NCBI RefSeq assembly: GCF_009724685.1
Contig: NZ_WMEF01000006.1
Span: 1-64,000, forward strand
DNA from: Lysinibacillus cavernae
GTDB taxonomy: Bacteria > Bacillota > Bacilli > Bacillales_A > Planococcaceae
Direction of reading: 5' to 3'
DNA: 64,000 nt
Position 1 is the first letter of the stretch; every line of letters begins with the position of its first letter. Below, piece by piece: positions 17,420-27,343 of this stretch. The notes under the pieces were generated by a model, which saw nothing but the letters and a program-made list of their open reading frames with translations, searched no databases and was not told where the DNA came from. A program made the translations under genes and the position numbers.

Positions 17420-17457
17420 CGTGGTTCGTAACCATCCCACGCAAAAAAACTAAGGAG
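17420..17457 (+). promoter_or_regulatory. PreQ1-I riboswitch controlling queT
   Basis: P1 pairs CGTGG (17420-17424) with CCACG (17437-17441) around a 12-base loop TTCGTAACCATC, then an A-rich tail AAAAAAACTAAGGAG. This is the compact class I preQ1 aptamer layout (GGTTC...AAC...CC...AAAAACTA). The tail runs straight into the Shine-Dalgarno AAGGAG (17452-17457), so ligand binding is expected to block translation initiation. Confidence 0.85.
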
Positions 17458-17465
17458 AAATGAAT

Positions 17466-17948
17466 ATGAAGATAAAATTTTTAGCAGCAAGTGGTATTAT
17501 TGCAGCGCTTTATATTGCTGTAACTATGCTTGTTGCACCATTTGGTTTTACAGAGGTGCAGTTCCGAGTATCCGAGATGTTTAACCATTTAGTGGCCTTT
17601 AACCCACGCTTTGCCGTAGGAATCATTATTGGTGTATTTATTTCCAATCTTTTTTCACCACTTGGCATATACGATTTAGTGTTTGGTGTCGGTCACTCCA
17701 TGATTACACTTGGTCTGTTCATTCTAATCTGTAAATTTGTCAAAAATATTTGGGCACGTTTAATCATTAATACCTTTTTATTTACATGCACTATGTTTAT
17801 CATTGCCTTTGAGTTGAACTTAGCCTTAGAACTACCATTCTTATGGACTTGGCTAACAGTGGCAGCAGGTGAATTCGTTGTGTTAGCGGTTGGTGCACCG
17901 ATTATGTATGTACTTAATAAACGCCTTCACTTTAAAAATTTGATTTAA
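17466..17948 (+). CDS. queT: Queuosine precursor transporter QueT
   Basis: 160 aa with five or six transmembrane helices, QueT family (ECF-type S component): LVAPFGFTEVQFRVSEMFNHL and FSPLGIYDLVFGVGHSMITL are the conserved segments. It is thought to import a queuosine precursor (preQ0/preQ1) with a shared ECF energising module encoded elsewhere. The preQ1-I riboswitch before it supports the assignment independently. ATG 17466 is eight bases from AAGGAG; ATG 17460 is too close. Confidence 0.9.
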   Translation: MKIKFLAASGIIAALYIAVTMLVAPFGFTEVQFRVSEMFNHLVAFNPRFAVGIIIGVFISNLFSPLGIYDLVFGVGHSMITLGLFILICKFVKNIWARLIINTFLFTCTMFIIAFELNLALELPFLWTWLTVAAGEFVVLAVGAPIMYVLNKRLHFKNLI

Positions 17949-17950
17949 CA

Positions 17951-17979
17951 GACGAGTCTTTCTAGATTCGTCTTTTTTT
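17951..17979 (+). terminator. Terminator of queT
   Basis: GACGAGTCT pairs with AGATTCGTC, followed by a run of T. Confidence 0.8.
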
Positions 17980-18019
17980 CTTGACACTATTTTGAAAATA
18001 ATCTACAATTCTTTCTAAT

Positions 18020-18243
18020 AAATGCAAGGAAGAAGAGTAGTAGCAAGCATTGTTACTTTAAAGAGAGCTGGTGGTTGGTGCAAACCAGTAGTACGTACTT
18101 GTGAATGGACTTCAGAGCAGCCTTATCAAATGTAAGGCCGATTCACTCCCCGTTACCGGAGTAAGAAAGCGCGCAAAAATTGCGAATGAAGGTGGCACCA
18201 CGGTTACTCGTCCTTTTTATGAGGATTGGAGTGGCTTTTTTTA
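18020..18243 (+). promoter_or_regulatory. Tryptophan-specific T-box leader of trpB
   Basis: The T-box AAGGTGGCACCACGG is at 18189-18203. Stem I with an AGTA box (around 18088) presents the specifier loop GTGAATGGACTTCAGAG; the specifier codon is TGG at 18106-18108, reading Trp. A terminator helix (3' arm near 18221-18235) ends in seven T. Uncharged tRNA-Trp should favour the antiterminator and allow transcription of trpB. Confidence 0.9.
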
Positions 18244-18276
18244 TGGAAAAAATTAGCATAGAGGAGTCGAGTAAAG

Positions 18277-19443
18277 ATGAGTAAAGTAGTAGTAGAGAAA
18301 AAAGGATATTTCGGTGAATTTGGTGGAAGCTTTGTTCCAAAGGAGCTTCAACATGTATTAAATGTTCTAGATGAAAATTTCCAAAAATATAAAGATGATG
18401 AAGGCTTTAAGAAAGAATTAGATTACTATTTTCGTGAATATGTCGGTCGTCAATCCCCTCTTTATTTTGCAGAAAATCTAACAAAGCAATTGGATGGAGC
18501 AAAAATTTATTTAAAACGTGAAGATCTTAACCATACAGGCTCACATAAAATCAATAATGTATTGGGACAGATTTTACTAGCCAAACGTATGGGGGCCAAT
18601 CGCGTTATTGCAGAAACAGGCGCAGGTCAACATGGTGTAGCAACAGCTACTGCTTGTGCAATGTTTGGAATGGATTGCACTATTTATATGGGCTTGGAAG
18701 ATACGAAACGTCAAGCATTGAACGTGTTTCGTATGGAGCTTCTTGGCGCGAAAGTCATAGCTGTTGATAAAGGGCAAGGGCGCCTAAAGGATGCAGTTGA
18801 TGAAGCATTTGCTGACTTAGTCGAGAACTATGAAACAACATTCTATTTACTAGGCTCTGCAGTTGGACCACACCCGTTCCCTTCCATGGTTAAGCATTTT
18901 CAATCAGTGATTAGCCGCGAAAGTCGTGAACAAATATTAGAAAAAGAAGGAAAACTTCCGACAGCTGTCCTTGCCTGTGTTGGAGGCGGTAGTAATGCTA
19001 TTGGCGCATTCGCTGATTACATTGCAGATGAAAATGTTCGTCTTATTGGGATAGAGCCAGACAAAGCTGCTACATTAAACGAAGGAACGCCAGGAGAGTT
19101 ACATGGCTTCAAATGTTTAGTGCTTCAGGATGCAGACGGAAATCCACTACCAACATACTCGATTGCTGCTGGTTTAGATTATCCAGGCGCTGGACCTGAG
19201 CATAGCCATTTGAAAACAATCGGCCGCGCTGAGTATGTTACCGTGACAAATGAAGAGGTTCTAGAGGCATTTCAAGTGCTTTCAAAAGTTGAAGGAATTA
19301 TTCCTGCCCTCGAAAGCGCACATGCCGTTGCATATGCTCTAAAACTAGCGCCATCTCTATCTCCTGAGGAAAGCATTATTATTAACATATCAGGTCGTGG
19401 CGATAAAGACGTTGAGCAAGTTTTTCAGATGTTAACTAAATAA
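18277..19443 (+). CDS. trpB: Tryptophan synthase beta subunit, stand-alone
   Basis: 388 aa, full-length TrpB of the classical (TrpB1) type: [26 protein letters not shown] with PLP-binding Lys91, [16 protein letters not shown], and [12 protein letters not shown] for the phosphate. It condenses indole with serine to tryptophan. No trpA or other trp gene is adjacent, so it may be a second copy that salvages indole, or trpA may be elsewhere; the sequence cannot say. A Trp T-box controls it. ATG 18277 follows GAGGAG. Confidence 0.92.
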   Translation: MSKVVVEKKGYFGEFGGSFVPKELQHVLNVLDENFQKYKDDEGFKKELDYYFREYVGRQSPLYFAENLTKQLDGAKIYLKREDLNHTGSHKINNVLGQILLAKRMGANRVIAETGAGQHGVATATACAMFGMDCTIYMGLEDTKRQALNVFRMELLGAKVIAVDKGQGRLKDAVDEAFADLVENYETTFYLLGSAVGPHPFPSMVKHFQSVISRESREQILEKEGKLPTAVLACVGGGSNAIGAFADYIADENVRLIGIEPDKAATLNEGTPGELHGFKCLVLQDADGNPLPTYSIAAGLDYPGAGPEHSHLKTIGRAEYVTVTNEEVLEAFQVLSKVEGIIPALESAHAVAYALKLAPSLSPEESIIINISGRGDKDVEQVFQMLTK

Positions 19444-19447
19444 ATCC

Positions 19448-19486
19448 AAAAAATAGCGACTTCCTCTTATGGAAATCGCTATTTTT
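19448..19486. terminator. Bidirectional terminator between trpB and acyl-CoA synthetase
   Basis: AAAAATAGCGA pairs with TCGCTATTTTT between convergent genes. Confidence 0.8.
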
Positions 19487-19487
19487 A

Positions 19488-21119
19488 CTATACCAATATT
19501 TTAGGATAAATTTCTGCGATATTATCACGCAGTTTCGCTTTTAGGAATTTCCCAACGGATGTCTTTGGAATTTCTTCTAAAAATACGACCGCATCTGGTA
19601 CCCACCATTTGGCAAATTGATTTTCTAAAAATGCAAGAAGCTCTTGTTCAGTTGCAGATTGTCCTCCTTTTAATACAACACAAGCTAATGGACGTTCCTG
19701 CCATTTAGCATGCGGCATGGCGATGACAGCAGCTTCTAACACTGCATGATGAGTCATCAATGCATTCTCTAAATCAACAGAGGAAATCCACTCCCCACCA
19801 GATTTAATTAAGTCCTTCGTACGATCCATTATTTTAATAAAGCCATCTGCTGTTCGTACTGCAATGTCTCCTGTATATAACCAGCCATCTCGATAGGCAT
19901 CTGCTGTTCGTTCATCACGATAGTATTCATGCGAAATCCATGGACCGCGCAAGCGTAATTCACCCATCGTTTCCCCATCCCATGCTACCTCTCCATTCTC
20001 ATTGACGATACTAGATTCGATACCTGCCATCGTCATTCCTTGCATTGCTCGAGCTTCAATACGCTTTTCAATTGGCCAATCATCCATCCACGACATATAG
20101 TTGGACAATGCCACAATTGGTGTAGTTTCTGTCATGCCATACACGACAATATAAGGTATACCGTACTTTTCCTCAAAAGTACGGATGAGTTTAGTTGGTG
20201 AAGCTGAGCCGCCACAACATATTGCTCTTAATGAACTAATATCTCGCTCTCTCTTTTCCTGCTCCTGTAATGCTCCTATCCAAATTGTTGGTACACCAGC
20301 GGTTAATGTCACTCTTTCTTGTTCAATTAAATCGATAATTAGTGCTGATGTAAATTGTGGACCTGGGAGCACCTGTGTGGCTCCAACATTGACACTAGCA
20401 AACGGTAACCCCCATGCATTTGCATGAAACATTGGAACAATTGGCATTACAATATCTCTTTCTGCAATCCCCATGGAATCAGTCATACTTAGCATATGGC
20501 TGTGTAATACTAAACCTCGATGTGAATAGACAACTCCCTTTGGATTACCTGTAGTTGCACTTGTGTAGCACATTCCAGCTGGCGTTTCTTCATCAATATC
20601 CTCTGGAAATTGAAATCCTTCATCAGCATCTGCTAATAACTCCTCATAGGATAAAACATTTGATAATGTTGTCTTTGGCAAAGTTATATCATCTGTCATA
20701 ATAATATAATGTTTTACAGTCTTCAGCTTTGGCGCGATAGCTTCAATAATTGGTAATAGATCCACATCAATCATTAAAATCTCATCTTCTGCATGATTAA
20801 TAATATAGATTAAATGCTCCTCTGATAAACGAATATTTACCATGTGTAAAATAGCCCCTGAACAAGGTACAGCAAAATAGGCTTCTAAGTGACGGTGCTG
20901 ATTCCAGGCAAAGGAACCGACTTTTGTTCCCCTTGTCATCCCTAGTTTTGTAAGGGCATTTGCCAAACGACGTGTCCTTTTCGCCCACTCTCCGTATGTT
21001 AAACGGTGTATTTTGTGTGGGCTTGTCCGTGAAATAATCATTTTTCGTGCAAAATAGCTCTCTGCTCGTTTGAAAAAACTAGTTAAAACTAATGGCGCTT
21101 GCATCATAAAATCCATCAT
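19488..21119 (-). CDS. Fatty-acyl-CoA synthetase (AMP-forming)
   Basis: 543 aa ANL superfamily ligase: P-loop [34 protein letters not shown] and [13 protein letters not shown] are all present, with the C-terminal catalytic lysine in KTSVGKFLK. The [16 protein letters not shown] segment is typical of medium/long-chain acyl-CoA ligases (AlkK-like). It activates fatty acids with ATP and CoA in the cytoplasm. It is not next to other beta-oxidation genes. The true start may be the second or third ATG (21116 or 21107), since GAGGGG abuts the first. Confidence 0.85.
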   Translation of the reverse strand: MMDFMMQAPLVLTSFFKRAESYFARKMIISRTSPHKIHRLTYGEWAKRTRRLANALTKLGMTRGTKVGSFAWNQHRHLEAYFAVPCSGAILHMVNIRLSEEHLIYIINHAEDEILMIDVDLLPIIEAIAPKLKTVKHYIIMTDDITLPKTTLSNVLSYEELLADADEGFQFPEDIDEETPAGMCYTSATTGNPKGVVYSHRGLVLHSHMLSMTDSMGIAERDIVMPIVPMFHANAWGLPFASVNVGATQVLPGPQFTSALIIDLIEQERVTLTAGVPTIWIGALQEQEKRERDISSLRAICCGGSASPTKLIRTFEEKYGIPYIVVYGMTETTPIVALSNYMSWMDDWPIEKRIEARAMQGMTMAGIESSIVNENGEVAWDGETMGELRLRGPWISHEYYRDERTADAYRDGWLYTGDIAVRTADGFIKIMDRTKDLIKSGGEWISSVDLENALMTHHAVLEAAVIAMPHAKWQERPLACVVLKGGQSATEQELLAFLENQFAKWWVPDAVVFLEEIPKTSVGKFLKAKLRDNIAEIYPKILV

Positions 21120-21262
21120 CCCCTCGTTTTGTGAATTTCCCCTTATGAAATAGTAGTAGCATCAATTTAACTGAATACTATTAATATTCCGAATATTATT
21201 ATATTTTAATTGTATCATTTTATCTATATATGCCAATAATTTTCTTTACTGGACATATAAAA

Positions 21263-21291
21263 AACGGATGTAGACTAATTCTACATCCGTT
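21263..21291 (-). terminator. Terminator of the threonine dehydrogenase gene
   Basis: AACGGATGTAGA pairs with TCTACATCCGTT, then T-rich on the minus strand. Confidence 0.85.
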
Positions 21292-21301
21292 CTCTTAACT
21301 A

Positions 21302-22255
21302 TTAGGAAATTGCCTTTTTATGCAGTTTAATTTTTAGTTTTTCTAACATATCTAACGTCATTTTGGCTAAATCATACTCTGCTTTGAAGCCCCACTCTTT
21401 TTGAGCGGCTTCAATATTTAAAGAGTTTGGCCAGCTGTCTGCAATGGCTTGACGCACTGGATCAACCTGATAATCCATTGTGAAATTTGGTAAATGCTTC
21501 TTGATTTCAGCCGCGATTTGTGATGGTTCAAAGCTCATCGCTGTAATATTAAAGGCATTGCGATGAATTAGCTTACTACCATCTGCCTCCATTAAATCTA
21601 CTATAGCTTGTAAAGCATCCGGCATGTACATCATATCCATAAACGTACCTTCTTGAATATAAGATGTATACTTACCTTGTTCGATTGCTTCATAGAAAAT
21701 TTCTACTGCGTAATCAGTTGTGCCACCACCTGGAGGTGTTACATAGGAAATTAATCCAGGGAATCGAACACCACGTGTATCGACACCAAAACGATTGAAA
21801 TAATAATCACATAATAACTCACCCGCTACTTTATTCACACCATACATGGTTGTTGGTCGTTGCAAAGTATCCTGCGGTGTATCTTCCTTCGGTGTAGATG
21901 GGCCAAATGCTCCAATCGAACTTGGCGTGAAAAATTGCATATTCAACTCACGAGAAACTTCCAATGCATTCATTAAACCGCCCATATTTAAATTCCAAGC
22001 TAACAATGGATTTCTTTCAGCTGTGGCCGATAATAATGCTGCTAAATGCATCATTGTATCTGCACCGAAGTCCTTTGCTAAATCGTGCATTCTTTGTCCA
22101 TCTGTAACGTCCAGTATTTCAAATGGGCCCTTAGTATGTTCAAGCTTTCTAATGTCTGTGGCAAGTATATTGTCCTCTCCATAAATACCACGAAGTTTTT
22201 CTACTAGTTCAGAACCAATTTGACCAAGTGCTCCAGTAACAATAATCTTTTTCAT
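21302..22255 (-). CDS. tdh: L-threonine 3-dehydrogenase, short-chain (epimerase-fold) type
   Basis: 317 aa NAD-binding SDR-extended protein. [11 protein letters not shown] is the dinucleotide motif, YGVNK the catalytic Tyr/Lys, and [19 protein letters not shown] the substrate lid typical of UDP-galactose-epimerase-like threonine dehydrogenases. It oxidises threonine to 2-amino-3-oxobutanoate, which Kbl splits to glycine and acetyl-CoA. The kbl gene is in this window but about 19 kb away, whereas many bacteria keep them together. Start ATG 22255 follows TGGAGG. Confidence 0.85.
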   Translation of the reverse strand: MKKIIVTGALGQIGSELVEKLRGIYGEDNILATDIRKLEHTKGPFEILDVTDGQRMHDLAKDFGADTMMHLAALLSATAERNPLLAWNLNMGGLMNALEVSRELNMQFFTPSSIGAFGPSTPKEDTPQDTLQRPTTMYGVNKVAGELLCDYYFNRFGVDTRGVRFPGLISYVTPPGGGTTDYAVEIFYEAIEQGKYTSYIQEGTFMDMMYMPDALQAIVDLMEADGSKLIHRNAFNITAMSFEPSQIAAEIKKHLPNFTMDYQVDPVRQAIADSWPNSLNIEAAQKEWGFKAEYDLAKMTLDMLEKLKIKLHKKAIS

Positions 22256-22539
22256 TTCTCAAAACCTCCACATATGAACAATTGTACTCACAGAAAGTAC
22301 ATATATATATTGATAAACATTGATTTAATAACACTTTCAATGAAATTCATTATAATGTGTTCGTTTTGAAAATACAACAATTATATTAACATCATTCATT
22401 AAAAAGAACATACAATCCCTTACTTTCAGTATATGTGCACACAAAAAATATTGTGCTACAAAAATATATAAAACACATTTGTACACCTCAAAAATACAGA
22501 TAATTAAATCTTTTATAAACTAGTTTTGTAATCACGCAA
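22256..22539. other. Long AT-rich leader region of tdh
   Basis: About 280 bases upstream of tdh on the minus strand with no open frame worth calling. It is very AT-rich. It presumably holds the tdh promoter, but I see no recognisable riboswitch or operator. Confidence 0.4.
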
Positions 22540-22580
22540 AAAAAGAATCTTCTTTGCTAATTTCTGCAAAAAAGACTCCT
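22540..22580 (-). terminator. Terminator of the chemoreceptor gene
   Basis: CTTCTTTGC (22549-22557) pairs with GCAAAAAAG (22566-22574) with one wobble, followed on the minus strand by seven T. Confidence 0.6.
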
Positions 22581-22606
22581 TTTCAACATTATTCTTTAAT
22601 AGTAAA

Positions 22607-24277
22607 TTATATTGAAAAACGTTTGACAGCTATTTGTAAAACTTTTGATACTTTGCGCAATTCTTTAATATAATTATGGAATTGTTGCTGGGCTGTTAAT
22701 TGGTCTGCTGTTAACGTAGCAACATGCTTAGTGGACACGGCGTTCGTATCCGATATAGCTGTTAACATTACTGCATCCTCACTCACTTTCTTTGTGTGAG
22801 TGGCAATCTCTTGAACTGTAACAGATACTTCCATAATGTATGGCTTAATTGTATGTACTTTTTCTAAAATTTGATCGAAACTTGTCGCTGTTTGTCCTGT
22901 TACGGCAACACCTTTTTCAGTAGCTCCCAACACACCTTCCATCATTTGTACTGCGTAGCTCGAATCTAAATGGATATTCTGTACAATAGATGTAATCGTT
23001 TGTGTTGATTGGACTGTTTGTTCCGCAAGCTTCCGCACCTCATTGGCTACAACCGCAAATCCCTTTCCATGTTCTCCTGCTCTAGCTGCTTCAATGGACG
23101 CGTTTAACGCTAGTAAGTTGGTTTGTGCTGTTATTTTTTCAATGACCTCAATCATTTGATCGATCGATGATGCACGTTCAACCAAATTAAAGATAGCTGT
23201 ATTTGATTTTTCTACTGCTTGCTTTATCGCCTGCATTTGCATTAAATTAGCTTGTACAATTTCAGTCCCACTCTCAGCATCTCGGGCTGTTTGATGCGCA
23301 AAGCTTTCCACGACCTGCACTTTTTCTAAAATGACCTGTACATCATTTAAAACTTCCTCTAAAGAAGCCGTATTGGAAGCTAATTTACTAGTAGAAGCAG
23401 CCGTTGAATCTGAAATAGATTGTACATCCTTTGCTATTTTTAACGTTGTTGTTGATGATTGCTCTGAGGATTCCTGCAATTTACCTGTCATTTCTTCTAC
23501 TTCATAGACACTATCCGTTACAGTATGGAGTAGGTGTTTCACCTCTGTGACCATTTGATTGTAGGACAGTACTACCTCACCAAGCTCATCATGGGCCACA
23601 TAACTCGCATTCGCAGTGAAATCGCCTTGTTCTGCTCGTTTTAATAATGACTTCAATTGGCGAGTTGGCACATTAACTGCCTTAGTCGCAATAAATCCAA
23701 TTAAAATGACAAGCAACACAACGGCTAAGCATACGCCACCTAGTAACCAATAACCAAATTGCACATCTTTTTGATAAGACTTTTGTTGGTTTTTAGCTTT
23801 TTCAACTAAATAATTTTGTGTTTCTTCTAATAATGTATGGCTCTCCTGACTTATTGGTAGAAATATCTCTAAATAAAACTGCTCTACCTCACCTTGGTTC
23901 AATTGCTTATAGCCCTCAATCAATTCTCCCTGCCTCTTCAGCAAAGACTTATATTTTTTGATTTGATGACTCATTTTTTTATCCATTTCTTGGCTATCCA
24001 GATGCGCTAAAGGCTGTGCCATATCTTTTAAAATAACAGTCATTTCTTGATAGTCACCTTTAGCATCTACTATTAAATCTAATTGACGCTGTGATTCTTC
24101 TAGCTCATTTAGCCAACCGATTGGGACAAGTCCCTGTGTGTAACTCTCACTTGCATGCCACGACATTTTCCTTAAATAATCCACACTAAATACACCTAGC
24201 AACACATTCGATAATACACAAACAATCATGAGTACAAGTAACTTGTCCTTCACCTTAATGAAACGAAAAAAATGCAT
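22607..24277 (-). CDS. Methyl-accepting chemotaxis protein
   Basis: 556 aa. Transmembrane segment 1 (about 13-32), an extracytoplasmic four-helix-bundle sensor with many Gln/Glu (about 35-170), transmembrane segment 2 (about 175-198), a HAMP domain, and a long cytoplasmic signalling domain. The CheA/CheW-interacting tip reads [19 protein letters not shown] with the usual continuation [21 protein letters not shown]. The ligand is unknown; no chemotaxis gene is adjacent. The C-terminus lacks a pentapeptide tether. ATG 24277 follows GGAGGAGGAG; the longer TTG frame starts inside that site. Confidence 0.9.
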   Translation of the reverse strand: MHFFRFIKVKDKLLVLMIVCVLSNVLLGVFSVDYLRKMSWHASESYTQGLVPIGWLNELEESQRQLDLIVDAKGDYQEMTVILKDMAQPLAHLDSQEMDKKMSHQIKKYKSLLKRQGELIEGYKQLNQGEVEQFYLEIFLPISQESHTLLEETQNYLVEKAKNQQKSYQKDVQFGYWLLGGVCLAVVLLVILIGFIATKAVNVPTRQLKSLLKRAEQGDFTANASYVAHDELGEVVLSYNQMVTEVKHLLHTVTDSVYEVEEMTGKLQESSEQSSTTTLKIAKDVQSISDSTAASTSKLASNTASLEEVLNDVQVILEKVQVVESFAHQTARDAESGTEIVQANLMQMQAIKQAVEKSNTAIFNLVERASSIDQMIEVIEKITAQTNLLALNASIEAARAGEHGKGFAVVANEVRKLAEQTVQSTQTITSIVQNIHLDSSYAVQMMEGVLGATEKGVAVTGQTATSFDQILEKVHTIKPYIMEVSVTVQEIATHTKKVSEDAVMLTAISDTNAVSTKHVATLTADQLTAQQQFHNYIKELRKVSKVLQIAVKRFSI

Positions 24278-24520
24278 GATCCTTGGCTCCTCCTCCAACT
24301 CTTACCAATAATGATAGTATGAAGATATAAAGCCAGTGTTATGTTTTTGTAAAGATTGTAAGAAGAATTAAGAATTTATGCCCATTATCTAGTTTTATAT
24401 AGGTAATTTACCACGCAAATGACTCCCTACAATAGATCCTTATTTATACTATTTCTGCCACCGCAACCTTCCATACATTCCCAACGTTTATAGTATTAAT
24501 AGAGAACGGAGGTGTTACAT

Positions 24521-25687
24521 TTGTCTCAACTCAAAAGGTTGGATGGAAGTTTAGTAGTAAGCTTTCTTCTACTAGGTGGCGTTAGCTGTCTTTTTGTGCA
24601 CTCTAGTAGTGTAAATTTTGAACAATATTCAAGTTCCTTTATCATCAAGCAATTCATATTTTATCTCATCGGCTTAATCATCATGTTCGGAATATCCCTA
24701 CTTGATATTGAACAGTTAAAGAAAATTGGCTGGCCATTTTATGGGTTGATAGTTGCGTTAACTGCTGGACTCATTGTAGCACCCGAGAGTATAGCCAGGA
24801 CGATCAACGAAGCCAAATCATGGTATCAAATACCGTTTTTAGGTTCCCTTCAACCATCGGAATTTTTAAAGTTTGCCTTTCTAATTGTTGTGAGTAAGGT
24901 CATTATTGCTCATCAAGAGAAAAATGTACGCCCCTCTTATCTAGCAGATTTATGGCTACTAGTAAAAATCGGGCTTATCATCCTTCCTCCTACTCTTCTA
25001 GTTTATAAACAACCCGATACAGGTATGGTCATGTTATATATGGCAATGATTTTACCAATGCTTTTCTTTTCAGGTATTCAAAGAAAGTTACTCGCCGTTT
25101 TTACTGCCATCCCTTTAGTTATTATCAGTACAGTTGTAGTGCTCTTTGTCAGATTTAATGATTTTTTTACGGTGAAGATTTTAGGTGCCTTATCAGGACA
25201 TCAAATTTCTCGAATTTATGGATGGCTTCAGCCTTATGAATATACAGATTCTTCTTATCAAGTACGCCAAGGCTTTTTAGCCATAGGATCTGGGGAGTTT
25301 GTTGGCAAAGGCTACCTCAATAACGACATCTATGTACCCGAAAAGCATACCGATTTTATATTCTCAGCTATTGCGGAGGAATTGGGGTTTGTTGGCGGAG
25401 CATTGGTCATTACCCTACTATTTTTTGTTATCTATCGCATTGTTCTTATTACGGTAGAAGCGAGGGACCCCTTTATGACTTTAATGGGGGCAGGTATTTC
25501 AAGCTTACTAGCCTTTCAAATTACTCAAAATATTGGCATGACCATTGGGTTATTACCTGTCACAGGTGTTACCTTGCCATTTTTAAGCTATGGTGGAAGT
25601 TCGCTATTATCCAATTTCATGCTTATGGGGATTGTCATGATCATTCACAAATCTTATAAAGGGTATATGTTCAAAGTTGAGAACTAG
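24521..25687 (+). CDS. SEDS-family peptidoglycan polymerase (FtsW/RodA/SpoVE)
   Basis: 388 aa with about ten transmembrane helices. SEDS motifs are clear: YQIPFLGSLQPSEFLKFAF, KQPDTGMVMLYMAM, the QGFLAIGSGEFVGKGYLNN block, EKHTDFIFSAIAEELGF with the catalytic-loop Asp, and GVTLPFLSYGGSSLL. SEDS proteins polymerise lipid II with a class B PBP partner, which is not encoded nearby. It resembles RodA paralogues of Bacilli more than FtsW. TTG 24521 is eight bases after ACGGAGG. Confidence 0.87.
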   Translation: MSQLKRLDGSLVVSFLLLGGVSCLFVHSSSVNFEQYSSSFIIKQFIFYLIGLIIMFGISLLDIEQLKKIGWPFYGLIVALTAGLIVAPESIARTINEAKSWYQIPFLGSLQPSEFLKFAFLIVVSKVIIAHQEKNVRPSYLADLWLLVKIGLIILPPTLLVYKQPDTGMVMLYMAMILPMLFFSGIQRKLLAVFTAIPLVIISTVVVLFVRFNDFFTVKILGALSGHQISRIYGWLQPYEYTDSSYQVRQGFLAIGSGEFVGKGYLNNDIYVPEKHTDFIFSAIAEELGFVGGALVITLLFFVIYRIVLITVEARDPFMTLMGAGISSLLAFQITQNIGMTIGLLPVTGVTLPFLSYGGSSLLSNFMLMGIVMIIHKSYKGYMFKVEN

Positions 25688-25909
25688 GAGCACAAACAAA
25701 AATGCAAGTAGATAATGTACAATTACATTTTCCACTTGTTATATGGGGGGATTATCTACAATTACTCATTCATTTAAAAATTCTTTTTTGCTTCCATTCT
25801 AACTTGCCCACGAAAGGTTATGATTGTGGCAATATAAGTACCTTCACCTCTAAACGATTTTGTACTAGGCATTTCACTTTCAGTACAATAGTATTTGCTG
25901 AAGTTAAAA

Positions 25910-25943
25910 GTTCTAAAAGCCTTTACTACAAGGCTTTTAGAAC
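25910..25943 (-). terminator. Terminator of the aminotransferase-mmsA-permease operon
   Basis: Perfect 14-base arms (25910-25923 and 25930-25943) and a T-rich stretch on the minus strand. Confidence 0.8.
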
Positions 25944-25958
25944 CTAAATCAACATTCC

Positions 25959-27311
25959 TTACAGCTTATTTATACTATTCACAACCACATCAAGTATGCG
26001 TTCAAGATCTTCTTGTGCAATATTAAGTGGTGGTGATAATGTTAAGACATTATTAAACCCTGCAACGGTTGCTCCATTTTTCCCAATGATGACTCCTTGC
26101 TCTTTACATGCTGCAATGACAGCATTCACCTTCTCCACTGGTAATGGTTCTTTTGAGGTTTTATCCACAACTAATTCAATCCCAATCAATAAACCTTTGC
26201 CTCGCACATCTCCTACGTTCGGATGAAGTTGTAATTCTTGTTGCAAAGTTTGAAGTGTTGCAGCACCAATTTCATTGGAACGCTCGAACAACGCTTCTTG
26301 CTCAAGAATTTCAATATTTTTTAATGCGACTGCACATGCCACTGGAGAGCCACCAAATGTATTCACATGGCGGAAATAGCCGTATGCATCTGAACCCGTA
26401 AACGCCTCATAAATTTCACGTTTCACCGCTGTTGCTGATAATGGTAAATAAGCACTTGTAATCCCTTTAGCCATCGTAATAATATCTGGTTTTACGCCAT
26501 AATTCATAAATCCAAAAGGCTTACCTGTTCGACCAAAGCCACAAATAACTTCATCCACGATCATTAATGCACCGTGTTTTTTACATACTTCCTCAATGCC
26601 TTTTAAATAGTTTTCTGGGGGCATAATGACACCGCCACCTGTAATAATAGGCTCTAAGATCATAGCCGCAATCGTATCGCTTAGTTCCCATGTCATCGTT
26701 TTGTCTACAGCTTTTACACTCGCCAAATCTAATGCTGCACTAGCATCACTTTCATGCTCTCGATATTGATCTGGCGGTGCAACATGGATAAAGCCAGGTG
26801 ATAGTGGCTCATATTTATATTTACGCTCTGCCTGCCCCGTTGCCGCTAATGCTCCAAAGGAGTTACCATGATAAGCTCGGTAGCGAGAGACAATTTTATA
26901 GCGGGAGCTTTGCCCCTTTTGCTGATGGTATTGTCGAGCTATTTTAAAAGCTGTTTCATTCGCCTCTGACCCACTATTGGAGAAGAAAATAACATAATCT
27001 CCACCAAGCAACTCATTTAGCTTTTCAGCTAATTCCACTGCTGGCAAATGTCCTTGAGACAAAGGTGCATAAGCATTTTTCATCATTTGCTCATGAGCAG
27101 CATCTGCTAATTCTTTACGTCCATATCCCACGTTTACACACCATAGACCGGCCATCGCATCTATATATTCCACACCTTCTGTATCGATGATTCTTGCACC
27201 ATCAGATTTCTCCACTACATATGTGGCCTGTGGATTATAAGGTTTCATTGAATGCCATACATATTGCTCATCTTTTGCTAATACATCACTTTTAAGATTT
27301 GTCTGCGTCAT
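25959..27311 (-). CDS. Class III omega-amino-acid aminotransferase (beta-alanine type)
   Basis: 450 aa PLP enzyme: FFSNSGSEANETAFKIARQY, SRYRAYHGNSFGALAATG, LMIVDEVICGFGRTGKPFG and the Schiff-base lysine in IITMAKGITSAYLPLSA. It matches the omega-amino-acid:pyruvate branch. With mmsA and a permease on the same strand and PucR divergent, the likely substrate is beta-alanine or a related omega-amino acid, giving malonate semialdehyde for MmsA; that is inference from context. ATG 27311 follows GAGGGGTG. Confidence 0.85.
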   Translation of the reverse strand: MTQTNLKSDVLAKDEQYVWHSMKPYNPQATYVVEKSDGARIIDTEGVEYIDAMAGLWCVNVGYGRKELADAAHEQMMKNAYAPLSQGHLPAVELAEKLNELLGGDYVIFFSNSGSEANETAFKIARQYHQQKGQSSRYKIVSRYRAYHGNSFGALAATGQAERKYKYEPLSPGFIHVAPPDQYREHESDASAALDLASVKAVDKTMTWELSDTIAAMILEPIITGGGVIMPPENYLKGIEEVCKKHGALMIVDEVICGFGRTGKPFGFMNYGVKPDIITMAKGITSAYLPLSATAVKREIYEAFTGSDAYGYFRHVNTFGGSPVACAVALKNIEILEQEALFERSNEIGAATLQTLQQELQLHPNVGDVRGKGLLIGIELVVDKTSKEPLPVEKVNAVIAACKEQGVIIGKNGATVAGFNNVLTLSPPLNIAQEDLERILDVVVNSINKL

Positions 27312-27343
27312 ACTAAACACCCCTCACTATTATTTTTACTACA

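Noticed and set aside
25702..25947. 81-codon plus-strand frame after the SEDS gene
   Set aside because: No ribosome binding site; it runs into the terminator hairpin of the aminotransferase operon.
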